Source of the DNA: Gigaspora rosea
Lineage: Eukaryota; Glomeromycota; Glomeromycetes; Diversisporales; Gigasporaceae
DNA length: 64,000 nucleotides
Reading direction: 5' to 3'
Assembly: GCA_003550325.1 (NCBI GenBank)
Contig: QKWP01000345.1
Span: 251,550-315,549 of the forward strand
Part shown: positions 48,195-59,953 of the stretch, piece by piece
Layout: the number at the start of each line of letters is the position of its first letter
Position numbering within the stretch: position 1 is the stretch's first letter
Notes under the pieces: generated by a model
What the model saw: only the letters and a program-made list of their open reading frames with translations
What the model was told of the DNA's origin: nothing
Database searches by the model: none
Translations under genes and position numbers: made by a program

Positions 48195-49047
48195 TGGGCC
48201 GGTGCAAAAATATTTGTACCTCAAATAGCTCTGATTAAAATATTTTTTGTACAAATGAATTTTTAATTTTTTAATTTAATATACTTATTAGGTTACCAGA
48301 TTAATAAAAATAAAATTATTTGGGGGCTCGTCAGTAGAAAGGGGGTAGAAAGTTTCTAAGTAAAAGTTTTTTAGACTTTGAACTAAAATATCTCAACAAC
48401 TACTAAACTAAATTTAATAATTTTTTTTTTATCTTAATTATATGTAGTTATAAAATTAAAATAAAAAAAATTATTTAATTTGATATAGTAGTTATTGAAC
48501 TATTTAATTTAAAATTTAAAAAAAAGTAGTAAAAACTTTCTACCCCTTTTCTACTGACAAGCCCCCATTTGATTATTTTATTGATAAAATAAAAAATTAT
48601 TAAATAGTAACTTTTTTTAAAAATATTACTATATCATTTACTATAGTAATTTATATATATGCGTATATAGTAAAAAAAATCAAATATTTCATAATTTCTT
48701 CACAACCAGTGATTCAATTTTGCTCAAATTTTAACCATATCTTTATCATATGCACATTAATGCACTTGCATAGTACAAGGCTCATAGAACTGCATATTGG
48801 TTGCAAAATTATTTGAAATATCTTTTTTTTAAAAAATTCTTGTTTTTTTTTCAAATACAGTGAATTGTACATGCTTAATTATTAAAAATAAAACAATGTT
48901 AAAACAATAAAAATAATATAATAAGTTAGATTAAACCTATTTTATTTGATATAAAAAATTTTTAATAATTAATTAAGAAAATAAAAACTTTTCCTTAGTG
49001 TCGAAATTATGAAATTTTTTGAGGTACAATCTTTTTGCACTGGCCCA
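48195..49047. mobile_element. TA-flanked TIR element hosting a MITE
   Basis: TGGGCCGGTGCAAAAATATT / TCTTTTTGCACTGGCCCA with TTTGAGGTAC inverted next to them and TA outside. AT-rich interior, non-coding. Confidence 0.8.
48321..48567. mobile_element. Nested MITE, TGGGGGCTCGTCAGTAGAAA ends
   Basis: 247 bp; right end TTTCTACTGACAAGCCCCCA, then inverted GGGGTAGAAAGTTT / AAACTTTCTACCCC. Sits inside 48195-49047. Confidence 0.8.
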
Positions 49048-49359
49048 TATCAGTTTATAAATTTACAATATAAAGAGGGCATCCCTTTATAGGAAAAATT
49101 TATAATATAACAAGAATGTTTCACCGATTTAATTTTGTTATTTATAAATCAAATATCTAAAGCTTAAATCAATAAAAAATTATTTAGTCTGAGGCAAGAA
49201 GTTCATAAATACTTACAATTAAATTACTTTTATTGAGATAATTTGGTTATAAGCATACAATATTTGCAGATATAAGAAACATTTATTAATATGGGATCTT
49301 TGCTAGCGTTATGAGGCAAAATGGACTATCATTTAATTATTGCAACACAAATGATAATA

Positions 49360-50425
49360 AAAAGGCAGCTTGCCAGAGGCATGACTTGGTGATTTAACCT
49401 AATTTAGTATAATGATGACTTGTGTATTAATATAGTCCAAGTTTATTATATTTATATACTGTATTAGATTTAATTATAAAATAATTTGAAGATTGTTTAA
49501 GAAAAGCAAAACAAATTTCTTTTTATACTTTCTGAATATTAGAGAAACTGCAAAGCTAAAATCATAAGTAATTTTAACTCATTCAACTTTATCATGCCAT
49601 ATGTACTGTATGTATCATAAAATAAATGGTATGATTTCTAAATTACTCCACATTATGGCTAAGCCTCATACATGCATGATCAATTATACATAATCAGATA
49701 TCACATAAAATGTAGCACAGTATCTCTTAAACCATCTAGCAGGCAAATTTGCCCACTAAAATTATTTTAAAAAGTTTTTTTGAGTTTTCTTAAAATTTAT
49801 TTAAGCTTGACCTCTCTATTTATTGAATAAAATTAAAGATATTCTTTTTATATATAATATATTTAAATTTTATTATTTTATCGTTAATTTTGATAAAGAT
49901 ATTACATTTTTAATAAAACTTATTTTTTAGTTTTACTATTAAAATTTTAAAAAGTTTCTTAAAATTTTATATGTTCCCAAAGAGAAATTTTGTAGTTACT
50001 ACTAAGTAAAATTCAAATTTTGCTTAATAAGTTATAAAAGTTTTAATAATAAAAGTAGTGTAATTTTAAATTGTCTACAACTTTGGATTAAGATAATAGG
50101 TGGTCAATCTTATATTTTTATCGAGTAAAACTAAAAAACAGAAAAAAATTTTAAAATTAAAATTTTTTTAAAAAATTATAAATTTTTCTTTTATAAACAA
50201 CTTCAAATTTTTTATAAATATTAAGCAAATAAAAAGAAGTTTTAAATAGTATATAATTATAGTTTTTATTTAAAAAAAAATTATAAAATATTTTTATTTT
50301 TAAAAAAATAGACAGATATGAATTTATAAAATTTAAGCAGGTAAATTTGCCTGCTGAAACTGGATAGTTTAAGGAATAACTTTAATGATCATCAGAAAGT
50401 ATTATGTTTAGTCTGTGATATTTGC
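49360..50425. repeat. Segmental duplicate, copy A (filled at 49723)
   Basis: GGCAGCTTGCCAGAGGCATG, ATTAGAGAAACTGC and CATACATGCATGATCAATTA in the same order as 53530-54660. Function of the underlying sequence unknown; no ORF. Confidence 0.8.
49723..50376. mobile_element. 654-bp TA-flanked insertion in copy A
   Basis: TCTCTTAAACCATC / GATAGTTTAAGGAA ends with GCAGGCAAATTTGCC and GCAGGTAAATTTGCCTGC just inside. Copy B lacks it (AGCACAATATAACTTTAATG). Confidence 0.8.
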
Positions 50426-51459
50426 CTATGCTTATTTTATATATCCTATATATAAAAAATACAAGTTTTATTAACTGAACGAAGAAACTGTAACCCAGGC
50501 AATAACATAGGTAACCATTCAGTAGGTATGAGGTATGGATAATAGTTATCATAGAAAAAGAATGAGAATAGATATGAGGTATCTGTAGAAAAGTAATGGA
50601 AATAGGTATAAGGTATCCAATATATATTATAAGAAAAGAATTTGGTAAATATGATGAAAACTTGGTTGAGTAGTAAGAAGTAATTATATAAGAAAGGAAA
50701 AGTAGAAACTTCTTTTTGCCTTTGCTACTAGCTTATTATAAGTCTAGCTTTGTCACTAGTAGATTGTTGGCTAATTAAAACTTTTGTGCAATGTATAGTC
50801 AAATTTTACCATTTTAAACTAATATACTTTAGTAAGTTTTCAAAATTAATTTCATTATTATTTACATGTTCAAAGTCCATTTTTGTACAGTGCCTATTTT
50901 AGTATTTAGCCCTACTAGTACTAGGCTATAGACATGCCTTATGAATTGGCACCCTTCTTTTTGCATATTTGGCAACTTACAAACAGAGCACCTTAACCTT
51001 GGGAGTATAAAAAAATTTTATTTTTGTACAGTATCTATTTTAGCATTTAGCCCTGCTAGTACTAGACTAAATTCATATCTTACAGGCAGAGCAACCCCTT
51101 TTTTTTTTGCAGTAATAGGAGCTATTGTATGAAATCCTTTACCTACTTGGTACATTCAATAAAAGGTGAACAGTATCTATTACCTTTACTCATATCACAG
51201 AACCACACTGGGATATAGTTTCTTGTAACCCATCCTTTGAACTTTAAAGTAATTTGAAAGACAATGCACTTCTTATATATATATATTTTTTTCTTGATAC
51301 AATATCATATTGAAAATAAAATCGAAGTATCTTAATCTTATAAAGTTTTCTTGAGAAACTTGATACTTTATATTGCCTATATAAGTGAGAATGATATTGA
51401 CATGTGTGAATATAGATGTGATTATTTTATTTCAAACAATTTAGTACAGATATGGACGA
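50426..51459. other. Intergenic with a 141-bp-spaced direct repeat
   Basis: TTTTTGTACAGTGCCTATTT at about 50880 and its relative at about 51021 are followed by TAGCCCTACTAGTACTAG. On the minus strand both give SLVLAGLNAKIDTVQK-like readings, so an old coding duplication is possible; family unknown. Confidence 0.4.
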
Positions 51460-52020
51460 GAATCTCATAGTTAACAATAATAATAAAAAATTAGTATAGA
51501 AACTTATAAAAAAATATTCAAAAAGAAATTCTATAGAGAATGCTTCCTTAAACTTCATAACTACAATAGAACTTGCTTGCTTATTATCTATCTACCAGAA
51601 TGCATTAGGAACAAAACTATCTTTAATACCATAATATAAAAATTTAAATTTATATAGATTATTAGCATATATATAGGAAACAGTTGTTTTATCAATCCAT
51701 GATGCAATTTCAGCTATATGTCCTCATTAATAATTGTTGAAAATGATTCCATTATACATGTTGGTAATGTCGCTATCAACCAGAATGCATTAGGGACAAA
51801 ACTATCTTTAATGTCATAATGTAGAAATTTAAATTTATATAGATTATTAGTATATGTATAGGGAACAGTGTTTTATCAATCCATGTTGCAATTTTAGCTA
51901 TATGTATTTTATTAAAATTGTTGAAAATGATTCCATTATACATATTGGTAATGTTGCTATCAACTTTGTATGAGGTAAAAGAATTATTAACGAAATTTGT
52001 CTATTTGGATTTACAGCTAT
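51460..52020 (-). pseudogene. TLDc-domain gene fragment with tandem duplication
   Basis: Two direct copies of a unit of about 187 bp lie side by side (about 51587-51773 and 51774-51965). On the minus strand each gives the TLDc-like reading IAEIASWIDKTTVSYIY followed by FKFLYYGIKDSFVPNAFW; the second (upstream) copy begins after YNGIIFNNFNKIHIAKIATW. After the FW of the downstream copy the frame goes on as NKQASSIVVMKFKE, matching the next strand of the fold. In glomeromycete BTB-TLDc proteins the order SWIDRK..., F.L..RG.RDGF.P..FW, ...VVV.KVK is characteristic. Stops and at least one shift occur (for example ATATAG in the first copy), and no BTB or start is present. It is a broken remnant; TLDc proteins are usually linked to oxidative-stress responses or V-ATPase binding. 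Confidence 0.6.
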
Positions 52021-52042
52021 TTTTATTAGAGTGAATCTATTT

Positions 52043-52335
52043 GTCGCCAGTGGTGATAGTCACCAGAGTGTAATTGACCAATTAGATCAAAGGATCATAT
52101 ATAACATGAAAAATGCAAAAACTTTAATTTTTTTAAAAAATCACTTCTAACTTAAAATTTTGTCTATGAAATTACTTATTTTTATACAAAAAAAATTCCT
52201 TGCAAAATTTTACTATACACAAAGCTATACCCAAACCCTAACAATAGTAAGTTTTGACGCTTTGTTCTTGTTTTGATCAAACATTACACAATCTAATTGG
52301 TTGATCATGCTCCGGTGACTGCCACCTCTGGCGAC
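52043..52335. mobile_element. GTCGCCAG-ended foldback element
   Basis: GTCGCCAGTGGTGATAGTCA and TGACTGCCACCTCTGGCGAC; inner GACCAATTAGATCA / ATCTAATTGGTTGATCA. No duplication found. Confidence 0.7.
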
Positions 52336-52710
52336 AAACACATTTTTTTCTTTTTATTATATCATTCTAAAGGTTTCTATCTAAAATTTGATGATATATT
52401 TGCACATTATCAACATCATCTCAGATATATGGAAATATGGACATGAGATAAGGGAAGTGACAAAAATCAGGTGATTTTTTAGGGGGAAGGAGGTAAAAAA
52501 AGTTGAAATTATATATAAGAACCTAACTATATATATATTAAAAAAGAGGGAGGGGGTAGGCCTCTGATAAAAAATAATCAGGTGATTAATGACATGGTCC
52601 TAAACAAGGTCTTAATATATTCTTTAGTGCTAGAAAGTTGTCATTAGTCCAACTTTCTGGTCCATTTAATAATAATCTGAAATTTGAACAATTCACTATT
52701 TGATAATATA

Positions 52711-53050
52711 TGGGGTGTCTTCAATTAAAAGGGCACATTTTTACATTTTTTTAAAAAATGAGTTTTCGTTAAATTCATATAAATTTTGACTGATTGACTT
52801 TTTTTAATTATAAATGAAAGTCGAATTATATAATAAAAAATCAAGATAATGTAAAAAGAAAAATTACATGAGGCTGCGTAGAGCCAACATGTCACGAGTT
52901 TACCTGACAGTCACCTGCCATCTTTAACCAATCAATATTGTGAAATTTTTTTTTCCCAGATCAGTCCAAAAATCAAATCAAACAATTAAACTCAAATATC
53001 TCAAAATAAAATATATATAAAAATGGGCCCTTCTAATTGAAGACACTCCA
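52711..53050. mobile_element. 340-bp TA-flanked MITE
   Basis: TGGGGTGTCTTCAATTAAAA / TTCTAATTGAAGACACTCCA; TA on both sides. Separates the TLDc and kinase relics. Confidence 0.85.
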
Positions 53051-53059
53051 TATTTCCAA

Positions 53060-53330
53060 ATTTTTTTTCACTCAGTAATTTTTTATCAGAATCAACTAAT
53101 TTATATAAAATAAATTCATTATTTAGCTATTCTGCAAAAATATCACAAATTCCAATTGCTGTTGGTTACTTATTTGGTTCTATATTCCAATATTTCTTCA
53201 TTAAATCTGTATAGCACTTTGCTATATCATCATAAATATGTGGTCATAAACCATTACATGCTTGTATTTGAAATTGTAATTTTAATTTTTGTCTAGAAGA
53301 TATGGGTTTGCTATATAAAATTTATACCAA
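53060..53330 (-). pseudogene. Protein-kinase C-lobe fragment (TKL-like) with in-frame stops
   Basis: The minus strand reads QIQACNGL*PHIYDD, CYTDLMKKYWNIEPNK*PTA and ICDIFAE*LNNEF, then LVDSDKKLLSEKKF. This matches the end of glomeromycete tyrosine-kinase-like domains, where I recall ICNGLRP.I.......CYIDLMKKCW...P..RPTA.EVC. The two arginine positions at GLRP and KRP are stop codons here (TGA at about 53251, TAA nearby), plus a TAG further on. No upstream catalytic motifs (HRD, DFG) are found before a different repeat begins. It is a truncated, dead copy. It shares a strand with the TLDc relic at 51460-52020, but a TIR element sits between them and nothing shows they were one gene. Confidence 0.65.
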
Positions 53331-53529
53331 ACAAATAAATATCAGATGCTTTAGTATACTGTCAGCTGTTCAAAACTTCAGAGATAATATAAAATAAAAT
53401 TTTACAGATTTTGACAGATTTTGATTTTAATGCAATGTTAGCTATTGAGAAGTTCATATCTCACAGTCATCACCAATTGTTACAGAGCAAAACAGTTGAT
53501 CTTTTATTTATATGCTTTAAGAAATTATA

Positions 53530-54660
53530 AGAAGACAGCTTGCCAGAGACATGACTTGGTGATTTAACCTGATTTAGTATAAATGTTACTTGTGTTTAAT
53601 ATAGTCTAAGTTTATTATATTTATATATTAGATTTAATTATAAGACAATTCAAAGATTGTTTAAGAAAGTAAAACAACTTTCTTTTTATACTTTCTGAAT
53701 ATTAGAGAAACTGCGAAGCTAAAATCATAAGGTAAAATGGGGTATTATGACAAATTGATAATATTCTGATTATATCACATGATCTATTAATCAAAAATAA
53801 AAATTTTGTATCACGCAATTTGTCACATTAAGCTGAATCAAATGATACCAAAATTGTGTGATTCTGATCACTAGATCCCAAAATATCTTAATTTGAATTT
53901 TTATTAAAAAAAATAGAAAATTTGGATACTGGGGGTATTCTGACGAATCGTGATATCTTGGGAGTCAGTGATCAGAATCAAGTGAAACTTATACCATTCG
54001 ATTCCCCTCATTGAGAAGAATCAAATGATATTAAAATCGTCAAATTTTGATCACAGGGTTACAAGATATAACAATTCGTCACAATACTCTTTTTGTTATA
54101 ATTTTATATATGTTTTACCCTTTAAACATGGATTTCTTGGATTTATAATCAAAATTGTAAATTTTTTATAACTAATTGACTTTTCTCAATAAGAAGAATC
54201 AATTGTTATAAAAATTGCTTGGCTCTGACTACAAATGCATAAAACATTTTAATTAAAAATTGGAAAAATATTAAAATCTGCGTTAGTTCGAATATCTTGT
54301 GACTCAATAATCAGAATCAGTCAAAATTTGTACTATTCAATTGCTCTTGATAAGAGAATTCTAATGATTCAAGTTTCGTCCAATTCTAATCACGGGATTA
54401 TGAAATATTGCAATTCGTTACAATACCCCCTTCGACACAATACCCCATTTTACCTTATATTATTTTAACTCATCCAACTTTATTATACCTATGTACTATA
54501 TATATCATATGATAAATAGTATAATTTCTAAATTACTCTACATTATAGCTAAGCCTCATACATGCATGATCAATTATGCATGATTAGATGTTATGAAATA
54601 TAGCACAATATAACTTTAATGATCATCAAAAAAAGTATCACATTTAGCCTGTGATACTAA
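53530..54660. repeat. Segmental duplicate, copy B (filled at 53730)
   Basis: Same order as copy A, same orientation, about 4.2 kb away, with a different insertion. Confidence 0.8.
53730..54455. mobile_element. 726-bp TA-flanked insertion in copy B
   Basis: AGGTAAAATGGGGTATT / AATACCCCATTTTACCT, TA on both sides; copy A reads straight through (AAATCATAAGTAATTTTAAC). Interior has repeated inverted TTCGTCA / TGACGAA-type words. Confidence 0.85.
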
Positions 54661-54839
54661 AAAAATCACCCTTTAACATTTTCTGATCAGGTAATTTTAA
54701 ACAAATTTAGAACAATATACTAGTTCTTATATAAATATAAATTATCCTTTGCCGTTATTGATTCAATAGTGCATCAAATAAATATTTGAATCAATTAAGT
54801 CAAAAGATAATTTGTATATAAATATAAACTGGTTCGTAT

Positions 54840-55085
54840 TATTTCACCAACAAACTCTTCACCGACATAACATTCTACTGACAAATACTTACTGACAAGT
54901 TTTTTTCAAAAAGCACTCTAACTTTAGCCCTAATTCTACCTAATTCTACATGAAAATGACCAGAATTACTTTGTCGGTGAAATGAGCTTTGGTAAAATAT
55001 ACTGTCAGTAAAATGAACTTGTCGGTGAATAATTGTCAGTGAAATGTTATGTCGGTAAAATGATTGTTGATTAATTGATTGCCAC
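54840..55085. repeat. TTCACCGACAAG-family repeat, copy 5
   Basis: TTCACCGACATAACATTCTA, TTACTGACAAG, then GTCGGTGAAATGAGC and three further GTSRGTGAA units. Confidence 0.7.
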
Positions 55086-55662
55086 CCAATAAAAATATAT
55101 ATGTTTGTTTAGTTTATTTGAATCAGCCTGATTAAAAAATATCGAAAAGTAATTTTCTTAGCAAAAATCTTATATAAGTATTCAAAATAAGTTATTCAAG
55201 TTTATGAATATTTAAATTTAAATAAGCTATTCAAATTTATAAATATTACTATTTATAATTTTTTTTAGATCAAATATATAGAACATCAGACTATTGTATA
55301 TAAAGAATATAAAATATTTCAAGTATATAAATATTTTTGTAGATAAATTTATTTATTCATGATAATTTTGTATATAAATATAAAGAACAGTTATTAATCA
55401 AAGTATTCAAAATAAGTTAGTCAAGTTTATTATTATAATTCATGATAATTTGATACATTAGTATCAAGAATGTTTATTATAAGCACATAAGTATTTAAAA
55501 TAAAATATTTGAATTCATAAATATTTGCTACTTGAGCATAGTGAATAATTATATTTTAATTGAATTAATTTGGTATGTGAATATAAAATGTTTATTAATT
55601 TAAACAAGCATTCAATTTAACATGTATTTAGACGCATATATAAAGAATGTTTTCAATATAAC
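55086..55662. other. Low-complexity A/T intergenic
   Basis: Runs of ATATAAATATAAAG and TTTATAATTC words; no gene or bounded element. Confidence 0.4.
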
Positions 55663-56712
55663 AGTCATCCGATTTGTCACACAAATATTAGATATAAATT
55701 TCATATATATGAAATTTGAAAAAATTACATATAAAATTACTATAAACTTTGAAGGAATGATGTTTTTCAACCTACATAATAACTTAAAATTAAATTTCAT
55801 GATTATATAGAGCAAAAGGAGGTGAATAAAAAAACCTTTCCTGCCAAGCCACAGTTTCGCTGTTTTTGCACAAAACGAAAATGTAACTTCACCAAAACCA
55901 AATATTTTCCAATTTTAAAATAATGAATACATATAAAATCATACCTGAACAACTTTATTTATGCGACCAAAGTAGGTTAACTTGTAAGAAAAATGTGTTG
56001 TCTATATAAAAATGTTAAAGTTTTTGACTTTGCAATATAAAACTTGTTTTTTCATTAGGTAACCTACTTTGGGCGCTTAAGCAAAGTTGTTCAGCACGTA
56101 ATTTTACTTGTATTTAGAATCAAAACGCGTTTTTATGGCCATTTATTAGGTGAAAATGGGTTAGAAAAAAATTTTTTTTTAAAAAATTTTTTTTAAAAAA
56201 ATTTTTTTTCTAACTTCGACCCAAATTTTCACCTAATAAATAGCCATAAAAACGCATTTTGACTTTGAATACAAGTAAAATTACGTGCTGAACAACTTTG
56301 CTTAAGCACCCAAAGTAGGTTACCTAATGAAAAAAAAAGTTTTATATTGCAAAGTCAAAAATTTTAATGTTTTTACATAGACAACCTATTTTTCTTACAA
56401 GGTAACCTACTTTGGTCACATAAGTAAAGTTGTTCAGGGCATGGTTTTACATGTATTTATTAACTTAAAATTGGAAAATATTTGTTTTTGGCGAAGGTAC
56501 ATTTTCGTTTTGTGCAAAAACGGCAGAACTGTGGCTTGGCAGGAAAGGTTTTTTTATTTACCTCCTTTTGCTCTATATAATCGCAAAATTTAATTTTAAG
56601 TTAATAATATGTAGATTGAAAAACATCATTGCTTCAAAGTTTATAGTAATTTTATATATAATTTTTTCAAATTTCATATATATGAAATTTACATGTGACA
56701 TATTGGATGACT
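55663..56712. repeat. 1.05-kb imperfect palindrome
   Basis: Arms of about 520 bp: GAGCAAAAGGAGGT ... CTTTCCTGCCAAGCCACAG on the left; CTGTGGCTTGGCAGGAAAG ... ACCTCCTTTTGCTC on the right. Both hold CCAAAGTAGGTTA / TAACCTACTTTGG. Centre is an A/T run near 56190. No coding. Confidence 0.85.
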
Positions 56713-57612
56713 AATAAGTATTATATTTTAAAAGCTACTCAACTTTTATGAATATTTTCTATTGTTTAATTTAGATTGTATACATTATCCACGACAAATG
56801 TAGTCTTTAAGAATAATAAATATTTATTAATCTAAATATATCTAGAATAAATATTTAAATGCTATTAATCTTTACTACTTATTTGTCAGTATAAAATAAG
56901 TAAAATATAAAATCTAATAGTTAATTATAGAAAATATGTACATTGCAATAAAGATAAAATTAATGGTAGTTTGTTTTTAAAAACAGATAAATAGAAATAG
57001 AGAAATTGAAAGAATTTTAACTTAGAATAATAATTATAAACATATGATTGAACAGATACTATCTGATATATTAAAAAAAATCTCCTGTAATAGAGGGTAT
57101 TAGTTCTTTTACAATTTGGTTTGATAGAGAACTAACCTGATATAAATTAGTCTGTTGTATTAATTTCTTGCCATTTGCCAACCAGTTATATAGCAAATAA
57201 AAGTCTTTTTATAAATTTAACTTATTTACATTAGCTGACTTTCTAATTTAAGAAATCTCCTCCTATTTTTAATACTAAACCTACAGGTACCCACTAGTAT
57301 CCACAAGGTTTGATGGGCATCAATTACTAAATTCTAGAGCTATAGAAAGAAATATGTGATTGGTTAATTTTTGCCAATCTATCTATAAAAAATTTATTAG
57401 TTTAATACTATTATAATACTAAAAATGAAAAAATACTTCATGTAAAGAAGCTTACCAATTAATAACTGCATACTAAAAAATATATAAAGAATAATAAACC
57501 TGAACTTATTAAAAATATAAAAGCTGTAAACCAAACTCTTGATTTATAGCTGACAAACCCAAATATCTACAAAAACTGTTTAAATTTAAATATTAAACTT
57601 AGATTCATACTA
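56713..57612. other. AT-rich intergenic, nothing recognised
   Basis: No gene, RNA or bounded element found. Confidence 0.4.
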
Positions 57613-57810
57613 CAAGTTACTCTCGTTATAGTGAAGTGATCCGTTCCATTAATAAAAATTTTTAAAAAATTCATTATATCGAGAGCTTTATTAGTAAATT
57701 CACTATATCAAGAGAGTTTTATATAAACTGTCTTTGAGCTTAACTTCACTATATTGAGATTTTAATTAGTCTTCACTATATTGAGAGTTCACTATAACGA
57801 GAGTGACTTG
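57613..57810. mobile_element. 198-bp TA-flanked MITE, CAAGTTACTCTCGTTATAG ends
   Basis: CAAGTTACTCTCGTTATAGT / ACTATAACGAGAGTGACTTG, TA outside; TTCACTATATTGAGAG repeats inside. Confidence 0.85.
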
Positions 57811-58391
57811 TATTAAAAAGCTTGTATCTATCAAACTGAACAATTAACAATAAAAATTTATTTAAATCTAACAGAATATAATAGTTTTAAATATTTCTAG
57901 TTACTTTTATAGTAGAATTATGTATAGTCAAATAAAGAAATATTTTTAAATTTAAATATTATAAGTTAAAAGTTTATAAAGCTTTTTCAAACTCTAAATT
58001 TATTTCAAAAATTTTTGACCTATTTTTTTATTATTAATTTTCCTATTTATAATTACATTAATTGTCCGAAGGACATCACAGGTAGAGCAATAGTACACCC
58101 GATGTCCATGTATCAACAAATTCTGAATCCTGATTGGCTAGATCAGGTGTAACATAAAAAACCAATCCAAACAATAAAACAGATACTTAATGGCTAAATC
58201 AAATATAGCATTTTATATTTGTCCTTTGGACTTTAAATGGTTCCCATTTTCTAGTATTTCAATCACTATCACATACTTTTTTTAAAATTATTTAATAGTA
58301 GTTATATATAATTTTCCCTGAATATAATTACAAATATAAAAAAAAATTGAATTCTAGTTTGGCAAGCAACATATAATAAAATAATAAAAAA

Positions 58392-58682
58392 ATTGCTATT
58401 TTTACTCAAAATTTGATGATGATATCTCAATAATTAGTAAACCAAATTAGCTCAAATTTTTATTATAGATAGTATCAATATTTATCTATAATATATAAAA
58501 ATTTCAGCTGATTTGATTTGGTAATTTTCATATAATCAGGGTATGCAATAGTTATTTTATTAGACCAAATTATTTATATATTATAGATAAATAACATTAC
58601 TATCTATAATAAAAATTTGGGTCAATTTTGGATTACTAGTTATAGAGATATTAATCATCAAAGTTTGAATAAAAAGAATTAA
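58392..58682. repeat. ~290-bp imperfect palindrome
   Basis: TTTTTATTATAGATAGTA / TACTATCTATAATAAAAA and outer ACTCAAAATTTGATGATG / CATCAAAGTTTGAATAA; centre near 58535. Confidence 0.75.
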
Positions 58683-58821
58683 TTTTTATTAATTGACTAT
58701 TAAATTTTCACTATTTTTACTCAAAATTTAATAAATAACTAGTGATCAAAATCAGCTCAAATTTATATCTTAGATAGTATTGATATCAGTTATAGAACAT
58801 GTTCCTTTAAAATAAGTTTAT

Positions 58822-59365
58822 AATAAAAATTATAATAAAAATATGAATTTACTATAAACTTTGAGCTAAGATCCTTTTAACTAATTAACTTAAAATTAAA
58901 TTTTACAAACATATAGAACAAGAAAAGAAGAAAAATTTGAGCTTAAAAACCATAATGAAATTTTGTTAATTTTATACTATTTCAAAATGTAACTTCATTA
59001 AAAACAAAAATTTACAAATATTAAATTAGCAATTATATGTAAAATTATGCTTTAAACGACTTTACTTAGGTGACCAAAGTAGGTTACCTTGTAAGAAAAA
59101 TGTTACAAGGTACGCCTAAGTAAAGTTGTTTAGAGCATGATTTTACATATAATTGCTAATTTAAAATTTGTAAATTTTTGTTTTTAACAAAGTTACATTT
59201 TGAATTAGTGCAAAATTAACAAAATTTTCATATAGTCTTTAAGCTCAAATTTTTCTTCTTTTCTTGTTCTATATGTTTATAAAATTTAATTTTAAGCTAA
59301 TTAGTTAAGCCAAGAAGAATCTTCAGCCCAAAGTTTATAGCAAATTCATAAGTTTTTATTATTTT
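58822..59365. repeat. ~540-bp palindrome related to 55663
   Basis: GAACAAGAAAAGAAGAAAAA / TTTTTCTTCTTTTCTTGTTC, GACCAAAGTAGGTTACCTTG near the centre. Shares the CCAAAGTAGGTTA core and ACTATAAACTTTG outer arm with the 55663 palindrome. Confidence 0.8.
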
Positions 59366-59370
59366 TATTA

Positions 59371-59953
59371 CAGTCAGACCTCCCTAAGTGCATGCCGTTA
59401 GGACCGGGCATGAGTGTGCATTTATAGAGGGTGTGCATTTATAGAAATATATAAAAAAAATTCTCAAAAATATTTAACAATGAATAACTTTTGTTCTACT
59501 GGTCCATTTTTTATAAAACAACTACCAAAATGTTCACATTGATGAGACGGTACTAATAAACCCAAAATTGCTAAAATACAATTACTGGAACCAGAGATTG
59601 TAAACGATTTGTGTCACTTAGATATTTAAAGATTGGTTTTTTCAATCCTTAAATACTCGAAGTGACACAAATCGGTTAAACATTTTTGAAATTTTTAATA
59701 ATAAATTTCAAAAATCTGCGGATATGATAAAACAATATTAAAATCACGTGGTTATCCAGTATTTTAATTGGTCAAAGATCACATGCGTACATTTATGGAG
59801 GTGCATATATAAGTCTGGGACCACAAAATTTATGCACGTGCAAAGGTTGTAGGGTGTGCACTTATTATTAAGTCCCAAGCTTGGGACCAGGCTAAAGTGT
59901 GCACTTAAGGAGGGTATGCACTTAGGGAGGGTGCACTTAGGGAGGTTTGACTG
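59371..59953. mobile_element. 583-bp pogo/mariner-like foldback element
   Basis: CAGTCAGACCTCCCTAAGTG / CACTTAGGGAGGTTTGACTG, TA on both sides. Interior AACAACTACCAAAATGTTCA is shared with 26659-27401. Confidence 0.85.

Noticed and set aside
55612..55815. Overlapping ORFs on both strands
   Set aside because: Lie in the arm of the large palindrome; AT-rich chance frames.
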